DNA from: DATHWB01 sp040880725
Lineage (GTDB): Bacteria; Actinomycetota; Acidimicrobiia; Spongiisociales; ZC4RG35
NCBI GenBank assembly: GCA_040880725.1
Contig: JBBDHV010000005.1
Location: 1-64,000 of the forward strand
DNA length: 64,000 bases
Reading direction: 5' to 3'
The position numbers and the translations under genes are program-made. Below the pieces are notes generated by a model. That model worked only from the letters and a program-made list of their open reading frames with translations. It was not told where the DNA came from and searched no databases. Shown here piece by piece: positions 51,169 through 59,729 of this stretch. The first letter of the stretch is position 1, and each line of letters begins with the position of its first letter.

Positions 51169-52023
51169 TCAGTCCGACGGGCGGTACCGAGTGTGGGCGA
51201 CGACCGTTCCCTCCGGCCCGAGCAGGAGCGCCGAGTCTCCGGCGTTGTTCCATATCGCCATCGATGAACACCATCCGATCGGGTCGTCGCACCCTGATGG
51301 AATCACTCGGGCGCCCCCGGCAGGAATCACGGTGCCCGCCGGCAGTCGAAGCCGGTTCACACTGGACTCGTCGCGAAGTACGAACCCCGTCAGGTCCGCC
51401 GACTGGTCTCCGTCGTTGTGGATCGTGACGAACTCCTCATCGAGCACTTCATTGTCGGGACCGGGAGGATCGGGCTGTGTCATGTCCAGCGCGAGGTCGA
51501 ACTCGAAATCTTCGCCACACGCGTCCGGGCTCCACAGACCGTCGTCCCGTTCTCGAGCCGCCTCCTCTGCGCCGATGAGGAGGGCCGCCCACCGGTCGTC
51601 GGTGGTCATCGCCAGCGCGTGGCCATCCGCGACGAGGCTGCCGTTCACGAAGTCGGAGTCGGAGTCGACCCACACGTAGCCGACCGATCGTCCGTATTGA
51701 TCCGTGGAGATCACGTCCAGCCAGACCGATTCGCCGAGCAGTCGCCGCAGCCGGTCGGCTGCGGGTGCGGCATGACACTCGTCGAACTCCGGAGCGTTGA
51801 TGCCGCCCAGGCGGATCTCCACCGTCTGGCCGTCGATGTCGACACGGAGCGAGTCGCCATCGACCACCGACGTCACCTCGCCCCGGACGGCGTCAGGAGG
51901 AGGTTCCGGCCAGTCGGCGTCGGGTGCCCCCGATGTGGCCGGCGTGGAGCAGCCTGCCAGCGCGAGTGCGATCAGCGCGCGGCGCGTGATGCTTCTCGCG
52001 CCGCGATTGCGACGAGGTCCCAT
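51169..52023 (-). CDS. thermonuclease-like lipoprotein with lamin-tail domain
   Basis: Exported nuclease candidate. Twin-Arg-containing signal with lipobox (ITRRALIALALAGCS, Cys near 25), a staphylococcal-nuclease fold (VVDGDSLRVDIDGQTVEIRL, GGINAPEFDE, DQYGRSVGYVWVD) and a C-terminal lamin-tail (LTD) beta-sandwich (EEFVTIHNDGDQSADLTGFV, IWNNAGDSALLLGPEG). 284 residues from ATG 52023, which overlaps the 3' end of the CoA-disulfide-reductase-like gene by 52 bases. Active-site Arg of RLGGINAPE is present. Confidence 0.82.
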   Translation of the reverse strand: MGPRRNRGARSITRRALIALALAGCSTPATSGAPDADWPEPPPDAVRGEVTSVVDGDSLRVDIDGQTVEIRLGGINAPEFDECHAAPAADRLRRLLGESVWLDVISTDQYGRSVGYVWVDSDSDFVNGSLVADGHALAMTTDDRWAALLIGAEEAARERDDGLWSPDACGEDFEFDLALDMTQPDPPGPDNEVLDEEFVTIHNDGDQSADLTGFVLRDESSVNRLRLPAGTVIPAGGARVIPSGCDDPIGWCSSMAIWNNAGDSALLLGPEGTVVAHTRYRPSD

Positions 52024-53327
52024 GTGCCCGAGAAGGGGGGTGCGTACGAGAGGTCGGTCCACTCGAGGTCGTCCGCGGTCATGCCGGCCCAGATGGCGGT
52101 GGCGAACACGTCGACTCGTTTGCCGGCGCCGGGGCCGCCGACGATCTGGGCGCCGAGCAGTCGCTGCGTGCCGCGTTCGGCGACCGCGCGAATCGCCATC
52201 GGCTGCGCGTCGGGCATGTATCCCGCGATGGTGGTGCCGCGCGCGGTGCCTGCCACGGCGTCGAATCCTGCCTCGAGCGCGTCGGAGAGGCGGAGACCGA
52301 CGGCGGCGATCTCGAGGTCGCACACCCGCGTGATGGCCGTCCCGAGCGTCCCGGGGTAGACGGCGTCCCCGCCGCCGAGGTTGATTCCCGCCACGCGACC
52401 GGTTTTGTTCGCGATGGTGCCGAGATGAACGTTGGCGGGGCGTCGCGTGAGGCGGTGCGGCACTTCCGCACAGTCGCCTGCGGCCCACACATGCTCGATC
52501 GCGGTGCGCTGGGTGCAGTCCACCCGGATCGCGCCGGTCGGTCCGAGCGGGATCCCCGCAGCCTCGGCGAGATACACCTCTGGCACGCTCCCGAGCCCGA
52601 GGACCACCGCCGAGGCGGGTAACACACGACCGTCGAGTTCGACACCTTCGACTCCGGAGACTCCGAGAATGCCGGTGACTCGGGTGTCCGTCACCACTGC
52701 GATACCACGCTCCCGCATCGCGGCAACGACTTCGAGGCTGAGATCCGGGTCGAGCATGCTGTTCAGCACCCCGTCGTGGGCGGACACGACGGTGACGTCC
52801 CAACCCCGCACGACGAAAGCTTCCGCCGCCTCCAGACCGATGTAGCCGCCGCCGACCACGACCACCGAGTCCGGTCCGCGGTCGGCGATGGCACGGAGTT
52901 CGGCGGCGTCGTCGAGGGTACGAAGCTCATGTACTCCTTCCAGGTCGCGGCCTGCGATTCCGGGGCGGACCGCGGTGGCTCCGGTGGCGATGAGCAGTTC
53001 GTCGTAGTGATCGTCGAAGACCGCATCGTCGTTCAACCGATGCACGGTGACGGTCCGATTCGCCACATCGATGGCGGTGACCTCGTGGCGGATGTGCACT
53101 TCGATGTCACGTTCCGCGAACTGCTCGGGAGTTCGCGCAACGAGTGCTTCGAGCGGGTCGACGTATCCGGCGATGTGATACGGCTCACCGCATGCCGAGT
53201 ACGACACCCAGGAGGACCGTTCGTAGGCGACGATTTCCAGGTCGTTGCTGTCCCGTCTACGGCGAGCCTGTGATGCGGCGGACATGCCGGCGGCGTCGCC
53301 ACCGACGACCACGAGGCGCTCGGTCAC
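51972..53327 (-). CDS. FAD-dependent CoA-disulfide reductase-like oxidoreductase
   Basis: Flavin disulfide reductase of the single-Cys group (CoADR, NADH oxidase or peroxidase). FAD loop LVVVGGDAAGMSAASQARRR at the N-terminus, active-site Cys in SYSACGEPYHIAGY near residue 43, NAD loop SVVVVGGGYIGLEAAEAF near 150, second FAD motif HVWAAGDCAEVPHRL near 272, C-terminal dimerisation domain. 451 residues. GTG start 53327 overlaps the stop of the LapA-like gene. Confidence 0.88.
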   Translation of the reverse strand: MTERLVVVGGDAAGMSAASQARRRRDSNDLEIVAYERSSWVSYSACGEPYHIAGYVDPLEALVARTPEQFAERDIEVHIRHEVTAIDVANRTVTVHRLNDDAVFDDHYDELLIATGATAVRPGIAGRDLEGVHELRTLDDAAELRAIADRGPDSVVVVGGGYIGLEAAEAFVVRGWDVTVVSAHDGVLNSMLDPDLSLEVVAAMRERGIAVVTDTRVTGILGVSGVEGVELDGRVLPASAVVLGLGSVPEVYLAEAAGIPLGPTGAIRVDCTQRTAIEHVWAAGDCAEVPHRLTRRPANVHLGTIANKTGRVAGINLGGGDAVYPGTLGTAITRVCDLEIAAVGLRLSDALEAGFDAVAGTARGTTIAGYMPDAQPMAIRAVAERGTQRLLGAQIVGGPGAGKRVDVFATAIWAGMTADDLEWTDLSYAPPFSGTWDLVAIAAREASRAAR

Positions 53328-53668
53328 TGTTTGCGTCGCAGACGGCGGAGCTCCTCTTTCTCCGCCCTGCGCCGGCGCCTCCGGCGGCGCAGCGCAGCAC
53401 CCAGGAATTCGTCGAGAAGAACCGTGATGGAAATCACCACGATGATGATGAGGGAGAGGGGGTATTCGCCTTCCCAGCCCAGGAATCTGAGGGCGACCTC
53501 CTGGACGTTCTGGACGACGAAGATCACCAGGAGCACGACTCCGATCAGGAATCCTGCGAGACCCCACGGGACGCCGGGGCGATCGGAGACCTGAGGCGGC
53601 GACTCGACGGACGTTTCGATAGCGTCGTGTTCGTCGTCGGGGCGTTCTTCGGGGCGTTCGTCGTTCAT
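53324..53668 (-). CDS. LapA-domain (DUF1049) membrane protein
   Basis: 114 residues: acidic, disordered N-terminus, two membrane segments (GLAGFLIGVVLLVIFVVQN and YPLSLIIIVVISITVLLDEF) and a basic coiled tail with eight Arg in a row. Family members affect envelope assembly, precise role unknown. ATG 53668 has a TAGGAT box seven bases upstream and no Shine-Dalgarno. First gene of a unit continuing into the CoADR-like and nuclease genes. Confidence 0.78.
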   Translation of the reverse strand: MNDERPEERPDDEHDAIETSVESPPQVSDRPGVPWGLAGFLIGVVLLVIFVVQNVQEVALRFLGWEGEYPLSLIIIVVISITVLLDEFLGAALRRRRRRRRAEKEELRRLRRKQ

Positions 53669-53728
53669 GACCCCGATCCTACGCCGAGCCAGCCTTGGGT
53701 TCCTCGCATCGTCGGTGACGAGCCCGTG

Positions 53729-55228
53729 TCAGCGGGTTTCGAAACTCCAGTCGGCCTTGGACAGGCGAGCTGCCTCGACGTCGACTTTGGAGAAGATGGC
53801 GAGACCCAGCACGAAGAAGACGACGACCGACAGGATCGCCACCCGACTCGACTCGCCCGACCCGCTCACCAGTCCGAAGATGAGCGGACCCCAGATTGCC
53901 GAGAATTTGGCGAACACCGAGTAGAAGCCGTAGAACTCGGCGGAGGCCTCCTCGGGGATCATCGACCCGTAGAGGCTCCGACTCAGCGCTTGGATCCCAC
54001 CGAGCACGACGCCGATCACCACACCGAGGGCAAGGAACGGCACTGCTTCGCCGACGGGAAGCTGATAGGCGAGGATGGCGATGACGATCCACACTGCAAG
54101 GTTCGCCTGAATTGCTCGTTTGATGTGCAGTTTCGAGGCCAGCCAGCCGAAGAGCAGCGCTCCGCCGAAGGCGACGAATTGCACGATGAGGAAGGTCCCG
54201 GCGATGACCGTGATGCCCAGATCGAGCGTCCCCGCCGCGTAGGCCGCCGAGACGTTGATGGTGGTCTGGACTCCGTCGTTGTAGAGCATGTACGCCACGA
54301 TGAACAGGAGCAGTTGCGGGAAGTGCCGGAGCTTCGCTGCCGTGTCGAACATGCGGACGAAGCCAATCCCGACGATCCGGGTGTATTCACCCCGTAGGTC
54401 GACCGTGGCCGGTGAGCGCGACGTGGCGATCCTGTACACCGAATAGATGAGCGCCACCATCCAGCCGAGCAGGACGGAATTGAAGATGAGTTCGCCGGCA
54501 CCGGTGACGAGGAGCCACAGCAGCGTCCCAGCTCCCCCGGCGATTCCCAAAGAGAGCCACGTGACGCCCCGTACCCACGAGCGGGGAACGGTGACGACGT
54601 CGGGAAGATGCGACGCATGGCCCGACTCCTGCAATCGCACGAGGGCGAAGCGTGTGAAGCCCGCCCACCAGAGTCCGGTTGCCCCGATTCCGATGCGGGC
54701 GGCGAGCGCGGCGTCCGCGGAGAACTGGGTGAGTGCGAGGACGATCCCGAGCCAGAGTCCACCCCCGATGTATCCGAGAGCAAAGCCGCGAGAGCTGACC
54801 TTGTCGATGGTCTCGGGCGTGGTGATGTCCGGGAGGAAGCCGTCGTAGAACACGTTGGCGCCGACGAATCCGATCTGCGCGAGCAGAAACAGTCCGAGCG
54901 TTGCGAGCACGTTGCCGCTGGTCGCCAGGAAGAGCGATGCCGTGAACAACGATCCCCCGTAGGCGAACACCCGCAGAAAACGCCGCTTGGAGGCCGAGAA
55001 GTCGGCGATCGCGCCGAGTACCGGCATTGCGAGGAACAAGAGCAGGGTGCCGAGTGCCAGGGTCAAAGCGAACAGCGACTCGCCCGACCGGCCGTTCCAG
55101 CCTTCGTCTCCGACGACTTCGCCCACGAAGTATGCCGGCAGGACTGCTCCGGCGATCACCGTTGAGTAGGCCGAGTTCGCCCAGTCATACATCGCCCATC
55201 CGAAGATGATGCGGCGGTCGTTTTTCAC
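53729..55228 (-). CDS. UMF1-type MFS transporter
   Basis: GWAMYDWANSAYSTVIAGAV at the N-terminus is the hallmark of the UMF1 family (relatives of yeast Atg22). About 12 helices; NVFYDGFLPDITTPETIDKV and LGGIQALSRSLYGSMIPEEA are family segments. 499 residues. GTG start 55228 with a TACAGT box six bases upstream, so probably leaderless. Substrate unknown; relatives have been linked to amino-acid efflux. Confidence 0.85.
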   Translation of the reverse strand: MKNDRRIIFGWAMYDWANSAYSTVIAGAVLPAYFVGEVVGDEGWNGRSGESLFALTLALGTLLLFLAMPVLGAIADFSASKRRFLRVFAYGGSLFTASLFLATSGNVLATLGLFLLAQIGFVGANVFYDGFLPDITTPETIDKVSSRGFALGYIGGGLWLGIVLALTQFSADAALAARIGIGATGLWWAGFTRFALVRLQESGHASHLPDVVTVPRSWVRGVTWLSLGIAGGAGTLLWLLVTGAGELIFNSVLLGWMVALIYSVYRIATSRSPATVDLRGEYTRIVGIGFVRMFDTAAKLRHFPQLLLFIVAYMLYNDGVQTTINVSAAYAAGTLDLGITVIAGTFLIVQFVAFGGALLFGWLASKLHIKRAIQANLAVWIVIAILAYQLPVGEAVPFLALGVVIGVVLGGIQALSRSLYGSMIPEEASAEFYGFYSVFAKFSAIWGPLIFGLVSGSGESSRVAILSVVVFFVLGLAIFSKVDVEAARLSKADWSFETR

Positions 55229-55297
55229 CCGGCGACTGTACCCAACGGCGCCCACGCGAAGCGGATTGCGCCGGCGGGCCAATAGGGTTCGGAAACG

Positions 55298-56455
55298 ATG
55301 AGATTCGTGCCCGTCCTCGTGTTCTCCGTCGTCGCGGCATGCTCGCCGGGCGGCGAGTCCGTGACGACCACCACCGCCGAGCCGCCTGCGACGTCTGCAT
55401 CGACCTCGGCGACGACGACGTCGACGGATTCCGAGACCTCTTCGTCCGGGCCCACCACGACGACCACCGTGCCGTCGCCTGAACTCCAGGGCCTGGCGTA
55501 CGAGGTGGTTGCGGACGGACTCGGGTTCCCGATGATCGTGACGCCGTGGACCGGGGAAATGTCACTGGTGGGGTTTCGGGACGGCCGGGTCCATTCGTTC
55601 GACGGTTCATCGCTCTCCGAGAACCCTCTCTTTGACTTGGATGTCTCGACGGACGGGGAGCGTGGACTGCTGGGCATGGACGCGGCAGACGGAGACGTCG
55701 TGTACGTGCACTACTCGGACCCGGCCGGCGACACGGTCGTGGCTGCGGTCACAGTCACCACCGGTGAACAGCAGGTGCTGCTGACGGTGGATCAGCCTGC
55801 CGCCAACCACAACGGCGGCATGATCCAGGTCGGACCCGACGCGATGCTGTACGTGGGACTCGGCGACGGGGGCGGATCCAACGATCGTTTCGGCCACGGT
55901 CAGAACCCCGAGACGCTGCTGGGGGGAATCGTCCGGATCGACCCGTCGTCCGCGGACGCGGAACTCTGGTCCTACGGGCTCCGCAATCCCTATCGGTTCT
56001 GGATCGACGGCGACCTCATCTACATCGGAGACGTCGGACAGAATGCCTACGAGGAAGTCGACGTGGTTGGTTTCGACCGGGAGGGGTTCAACTTCGGCTG
56101 GCCGATCACCGAAGGGTTCCACTGCTTCTCGCCGCAGTCGGGCTGCGACGTCGAAGGTCTCACGCTCCCGGTGCTCGAAATCGAACACGGGGACGCGGGA
56201 ACGTGTTCGATCACGGGAGGCGTCGTGTATCGCGGCACTGCCATTCCCGAACTCGAGGGTCACTACCTGTACTCGGACTATTGCGGCGGGTGGCTGCGCA
56301 GTTTCCTCTTCGAGAACGGGGAGGTGGTCGACCCCACCGATTGGACCGATGATGTCGGTGTCGGCGGCAATGTCGTGTCATTCGGCGTGGATCACACCGG
56401 CGAGGTGTATGTGCTGACGACCGACGCCATCCGGAGGATCGTCCCGGTCCGGTGA
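55298..56455 (+). CDS. PQQ-dependent sugar dehydrogenase-like lipoprotein
   Basis: Extracytoplasmic six-bladed beta-propeller of the soluble glucose/sorbosone dehydrogenase family. Lipobox VFSVVAACSPGG, Thr/Ser-rich linker (residues 20-60), then HNGGMIQVGPDAMLYVGLGD near 170, SYGLRNPYRFWID near 227, YIGDVGQNAYEEVDVV near 245. The conserved His and Arg of the active site are present. 385 residues. Substrate unknown. ATG 55298 follows a TAGGGT box at nine bases. Confidence 0.85.
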   Translation: MRFVPVLVFSVVAACSPGGESVTTTTAEPPATSASTSATTTSTDSETSSSGPTTTTTVPSPELQGLAYEVVADGLGFPMIVTPWTGEMSLVGFRDGRVHSFDGSSLSENPLFDLDVSTDGERGLLGMDAADGDVVYVHYSDPAGDTVVAAVTVTTGEQQVLLTVDQPAANHNGGMIQVGPDAMLYVGLGDGGGSNDRFGHGQNPETLLGGIVRIDPSSADAELWSYGLRNPYRFWIDGDLIYIGDVGQNAYEEVDVVGFDREGFNFGWPITEGFHCFSPQSGCDVEGLTLPVLEIEHGDAGTCSITGGVVYRGTAIPELEGHYLYSDYCGGWLRSFLFENGEVVDPTDWTDDVGVGGNVVSFGVDHTGEVYVLTTDAIRRIVPVR

Positions 56456-56475
56456 GGCGATAGCCTGTCGCCGGC

Positions 56476-57297
56476 ATGACACCTCTCCTCTTTGCGGGCC
56501 TGGCCGCGCTCACGTACGGGGCATCGGACTTCTACGGGGGGATGGCCACTCGCAGAGCGGATGCCATCCGAGTCGTCTTGTGGTCCCAGATCGTCGGTCT
56601 CGGTCTCGGGCTCGTCGCCGCTCCGCTCTTCGGTGGCGGCATCGGACTCGTCGATGTCGTCTGGGCCGGCGCCGCCGGTCTGGCGGGGGCGCTGGGGCTG
56701 GTGTCCTTGTACTCCGGTTTGTCGCGCGGGCGTGCCGCAGTCGTCGCTCCGATGTCAGGCGTGCTCTCCGGCGTGGTGCCCGCCGTCGTCGGTTTCGGGC
56801 TGGGCGAACGCCCTTCGGTGATCACTCTGCTGGGTTTCGTGCTGGCGGCGGTCGCCGTTTGGCTGGTCAGCGGGGGACGTCTGGAGAAGGCGTCCGGGTT
56901 TTCGCTCGGGGTGCTCGCAGGACTTGGTTTCGGGCTCTTCTTCGTGTTCCTGTCCCCGATTCCGGAGACGGCGGGCTTGTGGCCGTTGATTCCCGCTCGC
57001 GCCGCGTCGGTGGCAGTGCTGCTGATGCTGACGCTGCGGCGCAGCACCCCGGCTGCGTCCGTCGACCGGTCCACTGCCCGTCTCATCGGCGCGGTCGGCG
57101 TCGGAGACATGCTCGCGAACGTGTTCATCCTGCTGGCATTGCAGCGTGGGCCGCTGGGCGAAGGAGCGGTGGTGTCTTCGCTGTATCCGGCGGTGACAGT
57201 CGTGCTGTCCGCGCTCATTCTGAAAGAAGCAGTCCGCCGCTACCAGTGGGTCGGTCTCGGACTGGCCGTGGTGGCAATGGCGCTCATCGCCGCCTGA
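56476..57297 (+). CDS. EamA/DMT-family transporter
   Basis: 273 residues, about ten membrane helices in two EamA repeats (first ends around residue 135, second contains LGEGAVVSSLYPAVTVVLSA near 225 and the final helix WVGLGLAVVAMALIAA). Drug/metabolite transporter superfamily, substrate unknown. ATG 56476 has a TAGCCT box nine bases upstream. It converges with the small DMT gene of the ectoine operon, three bases between stops. Confidence 0.85.
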   Translation: MTPLLFAGLAALTYGASDFYGGMATRRADAIRVVLWSQIVGLGLGLVAAPLFGGGIGLVDVVWAGAAGLAGALGLVSLYSGLSRGRAAVVAPMSGVLSGVVPAVVGFGLGERPSVITLLGFVLAAVAVWLVSGGRLEKASGFSLGVLAGLGFGLFFVFLSPIPETAGLWPLIPARAASVAVLLMLTLRRSTPAASVDRSTARLIGAVGVGDMLANVFILLALQRGPLGEGAVVSSLYPAVTVVLSALILKEAVRRYQWVGLGLAVVAMALIAA

Positions 57298-57300
57298 GCT

Positions 57301-57735
57301 TCAGCGAAGAACGAGCCACGCTCCGACACACAGCAGAGCGATACCGATGGCAGTTTCGAGGTCGATCGGCTCGGCGGTCCCCTCGAACCAGCCGAAGTGT
57401 GCGATCGTCGAACTCGTGACGAACTGGGCGACCGTGACCGTGGCGAGGGTGGGGACCAGGCCGATCCTGGGCGCTGCGAAACCGATGGTCCCGACGATGA
57501 CGAGGGCGAGCACTCCCACCAGGTACGCCCACCACGGGGCGCCTCTCCACACCGACGTGTCGATACCTCCTGCGGTGACTCGCGTCAGGGCGATGACGAC
57601 GCCACCGGTGACGAAACTCACGGTGACGGCGTCGAGCGTCCCCATCCGGGTGTCGAGGACGCCGGCGAACTGCGCCTGCAGCGCGATGGCGATCCCTCCG
57701 ACGAGGGCAATGAACAAGACGAGTGCCGGGTTCAT
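57301..57735 (-). CDS. YdcZ-type small DMT transporter (DUF606)
   Basis: 144 residues, five hydrophobic helices (VLFIALVGGIAIALQAQFAG, VSFVTGGVVIALTRV, YLVGVLALVIVGTIGFAAP, GLVPTLATVTVAQFVTS, IGIALLCVGAWLVLR). Half-size DMT proteins of this family are thought to dimerise. ATG 57735 is four bases after the eutB stop, so it is the last gene of the ectoine-type operon; it may export or import a pathway intermediate. A 13-residue upstream extension lies in the eutB 3' end and was not used. Confidence 0.75.
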   Translation of the reverse strand: MNPALVLFIALVGGIAIALQAQFAGVLDTRMGTLDAVTVSFVTGGVVIALTRVTAGGIDTSVWRGAPWWAYLVGVLALVIVGTIGFAAPRIGLVPTLATVTVAQFVTSSTIAHFGWFEGTAEPIDLETAIGIALLCVGAWLVLR

Positions 57736-57739
57736 TCGC

Positions 57740-58735
57740 TCAGTCTGGTCCGTTGTCCCGCCGAGCCGCGGCACTCAACTCGTCGGCCAGTTCCGCCAGG
57801 TGACGCGGCTCCACGTTGGACCCGGTGCAGATGACGGCGGTCGGTCCCGTGGGAACCACCTTTCCTGCCAGCAGGGCGCCGATGCCCACGGCTGCACCAC
57901 CTTCAAGGACGAGTCGATGGTGCTGGAGGGCGAACAACATGGCCTGCCAGATCTCGCGTTCGTCGAGGAGCACGACCTCGTCGATGTGCTGTTGGACGAT
58001 GCCGAAGGTGTATCGGTTGTCCAACCCGATGCCACCCTGGAGGCTGTCGGCGAGCGTCGGCCGCTCCGGCATGTCCACCGGCTCACCCGCCGCGAGGCTC
58101 GCCGCCATCACTGCGGACCGTTGCATCGAGATCCCGATCACCCGGATCGTGGGGTCGGTTTCCTTGATTGCGGTGGCGACTCCTGCGGCGAGTCCTCCTC
58201 CGGAGAGTGGCACGAGTACGGTCGTCACGTCGGGGACCTGGTCGAGGAGTTCGATCCCGATCGTCCCCTGTCCGGCGATCACGTCGGGGTCGTCGAAGGG
58301 GTGGATCAGTGTCATCCCCCGGTCCGAAACCAGCCGGTGGGCGTTGACGAGCGCCTCGCTCTGCGACGCGCCGTCCACCACCAGCTCACATCCGAGGGCT
58401 TCGAGTGCGGCGACCTTGCCCGCAGGGACCCCTTCTGACACGCACACGGTGGCTTCGATACCGAGGCTCCGCGCGACGTGTGCCACCGCGCGCCCGTGGT
58501 TTCCGGTGGAGGCCGTCACGACTCCCCGTGCCCGATCCGACTCCGGGAGCGACCGTATCCGGGAGGCTGCGCCTCTGATCTTGAAGCTGCCGGTGGGCTG
58601 AATGGTCTCGAGTTTCAGCGAGACGGCGACCTCGGCAAGGTCGGGGGAGTCGACGATCGGTGTCCGGGTCGCGATTCCCCGGATTCGCTCGGCGGCGCGA
58701 CCGATGTCGGCCAGATGCGGGACGTCGGCGGGCAT
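57740..58735 (-). CDS. eutB: (hydroxy)ectoine utilisation dehydratase EutB
   Basis: Threonine-dehydratase-like PLP enzyme assigned to hydroxyectoine breakdown. PLP lysine in PTGSFKIRGAAS near residue 48, STGNHGRAVAHVA near 75, PLSGGGLAAGVATA near 173, and the EutB-specific LADSLQGGIGLDNRYTF near 217. 331 residues. ATG 58735 follows the eutC stop (58737); a TTG at 58747 is an overlapping alternative. The serial overlaps GntR, CGS-like, eutC, eutB show one transcript. Confidence 0.85.
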   Translation of the reverse strand: MPADVPHLADIGRAAERIRGIATRTPIVDSPDLAEVAVSLKLETIQPTGSFKIRGAASRIRSLPESDRARGVVTASTGNHGRAVAHVARSLGIEATVCVSEGVPAGKVAALEALGCELVVDGASQSEALVNAHRLVSDRGMTLIHPFDDPDVIAGQGTIGIELLDQVPDVTTVLVPLSGGGLAAGVATAIKETDPTIRVIGISMQRSAVMAASLAAGEPVDMPERPTLADSLQGGIGLDNRYTFGIVQQHIDEVVLLDEREIWQAMLFALQHHRLVLEGGAAVGIGALLAGKVVPTGPTAVICTGSNVEPRHLAELADELSAAARRDNGPD

Positions 58736-58736
58736 C

Positions 58737-59729
58737 TCACGTCCCAATGGTCGTCCCCAAACCCGCCGACTGACAGCGTTGCACCGCCAGACCGGCGATC
58801 GCAGTGTCCTGGGCGCCCGTTCCGGTCAGATCGCACACGGTCACGCTGGATGCGTTCGGCCGGCCGACGACACCGTCGATCACCGCCCCGAGTTCCACCG
58901 GGTGCACGTCGATGCCGCCCGCCGTCACCGTGCGCAGTTCGCCGAGTCGACGACTCTGGGGGATGGAGTCACACACGAAGAGATCTGCGGCGGTGACGAG
59001 GGAAACGTCGAGCTCCTGTTTGTGCTCGGCGTCCGAACCCACCGCGGTCACGTGTGTGCCCGTCTCGATCATCGATGCGTCGAGCAACGGCCTCGTCGAT
59101 GGCGTGGTGGTGACTACGACGTCTGCTCCCGCCACGGCGGTCTCGGGCGTGGCGGCCGCGGAGACCTCAATGCCGAGGTCGCGGGCGGCGCGTTCGGCGA
59201 AAGCGATCGCCTTGATCGAGTCCCTCGCCCACACGGACGCCTCGGTGAGGTCACGAACCAGCAGGAGCGCTTCCAACTGCAGACGCGCTTGCATCCCCGC
59301 CCCGATGATGGCCGCCCGGGTTGTATCGGGATTCGACAGATGCCTTGCCGCGACGGCTCCGGCGAGGGCCGTACGCACATCGGTCAGATATCCGTTGTCG
59401 AACAGAGCCGCCCGCGGAACGCCGGTCTCGGCGTCGAGCACCACCATCAATCCGCCGAGACTGGGAAGTCCCCGCGACGGGTTGTCGAAGAAGCCCGCGG
59501 ACATCTTGACGGCGATTCCGGGATGGCCGGGGAGGAACGCCGATTTGATGTCGATCTCGCCGTTGTGGGAAGGGACGTCGATACGCATGATCGGAGGCAT
59601 CACCGCGATGCCGGAGGTGATCAACGGGTACACCGATTCGATGGCGGCCAGCGCCTCTTCATCGAGGCCCATCACGGAGCGGAGGTCGGATTCGGTGAGG
59701 ACCGAGATCGTTCCCACGCCGTCGCTCAC
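58737..59729 (-). CDS. eutC: ectoine utilisation protein EutC (ornithine cyclodeaminase family)
   Basis: NAD(P)-binding member of the ornithine cyclodeaminase/mu-crystallin family. PPIMRIDVPSHNGEIDIKSA near residue 39, AVKMSAGFFDNPSRGLPSL, LFDNGYLTDVRTALAGAVAA near 114, Rossmann loop AAIIGAGMQARLQLEALL near 139, AVGSDAEHKQELD. The pattern follows known EutC proteins closely. 330 residues. GTG start 59729 overlaps the stop of the CGS-like gene (GTGA). Confidence 0.87.
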   Translation of the reverse strand: MSDGVGTISVLTESDLRSVMGLDEEALAAIESVYPLITSGIAVMPPIMRIDVPSHNGEIDIKSAFLPGHPGIAVKMSAGFFDNPSRGLPSLGGLMVVLDAETGVPRAALFDNGYLTDVRTALAGAVAARHLSNPDTTRAAIIGAGMQARLQLEALLLVRDLTEASVWARDSIKAIAFAERAARDLGIEVSAAATPETAVAGADVVVTTTPSTRPLLDASMIETGTHVTAVGSDAEHKQELDVSLVTAADLFVCDSIPQSRRLGELRTVTAGGIDVHPVELGAVIDGVVGRPNASSVTVCDLTGTGAQDTAIAGLAVQRCQSAGLGTTIGT

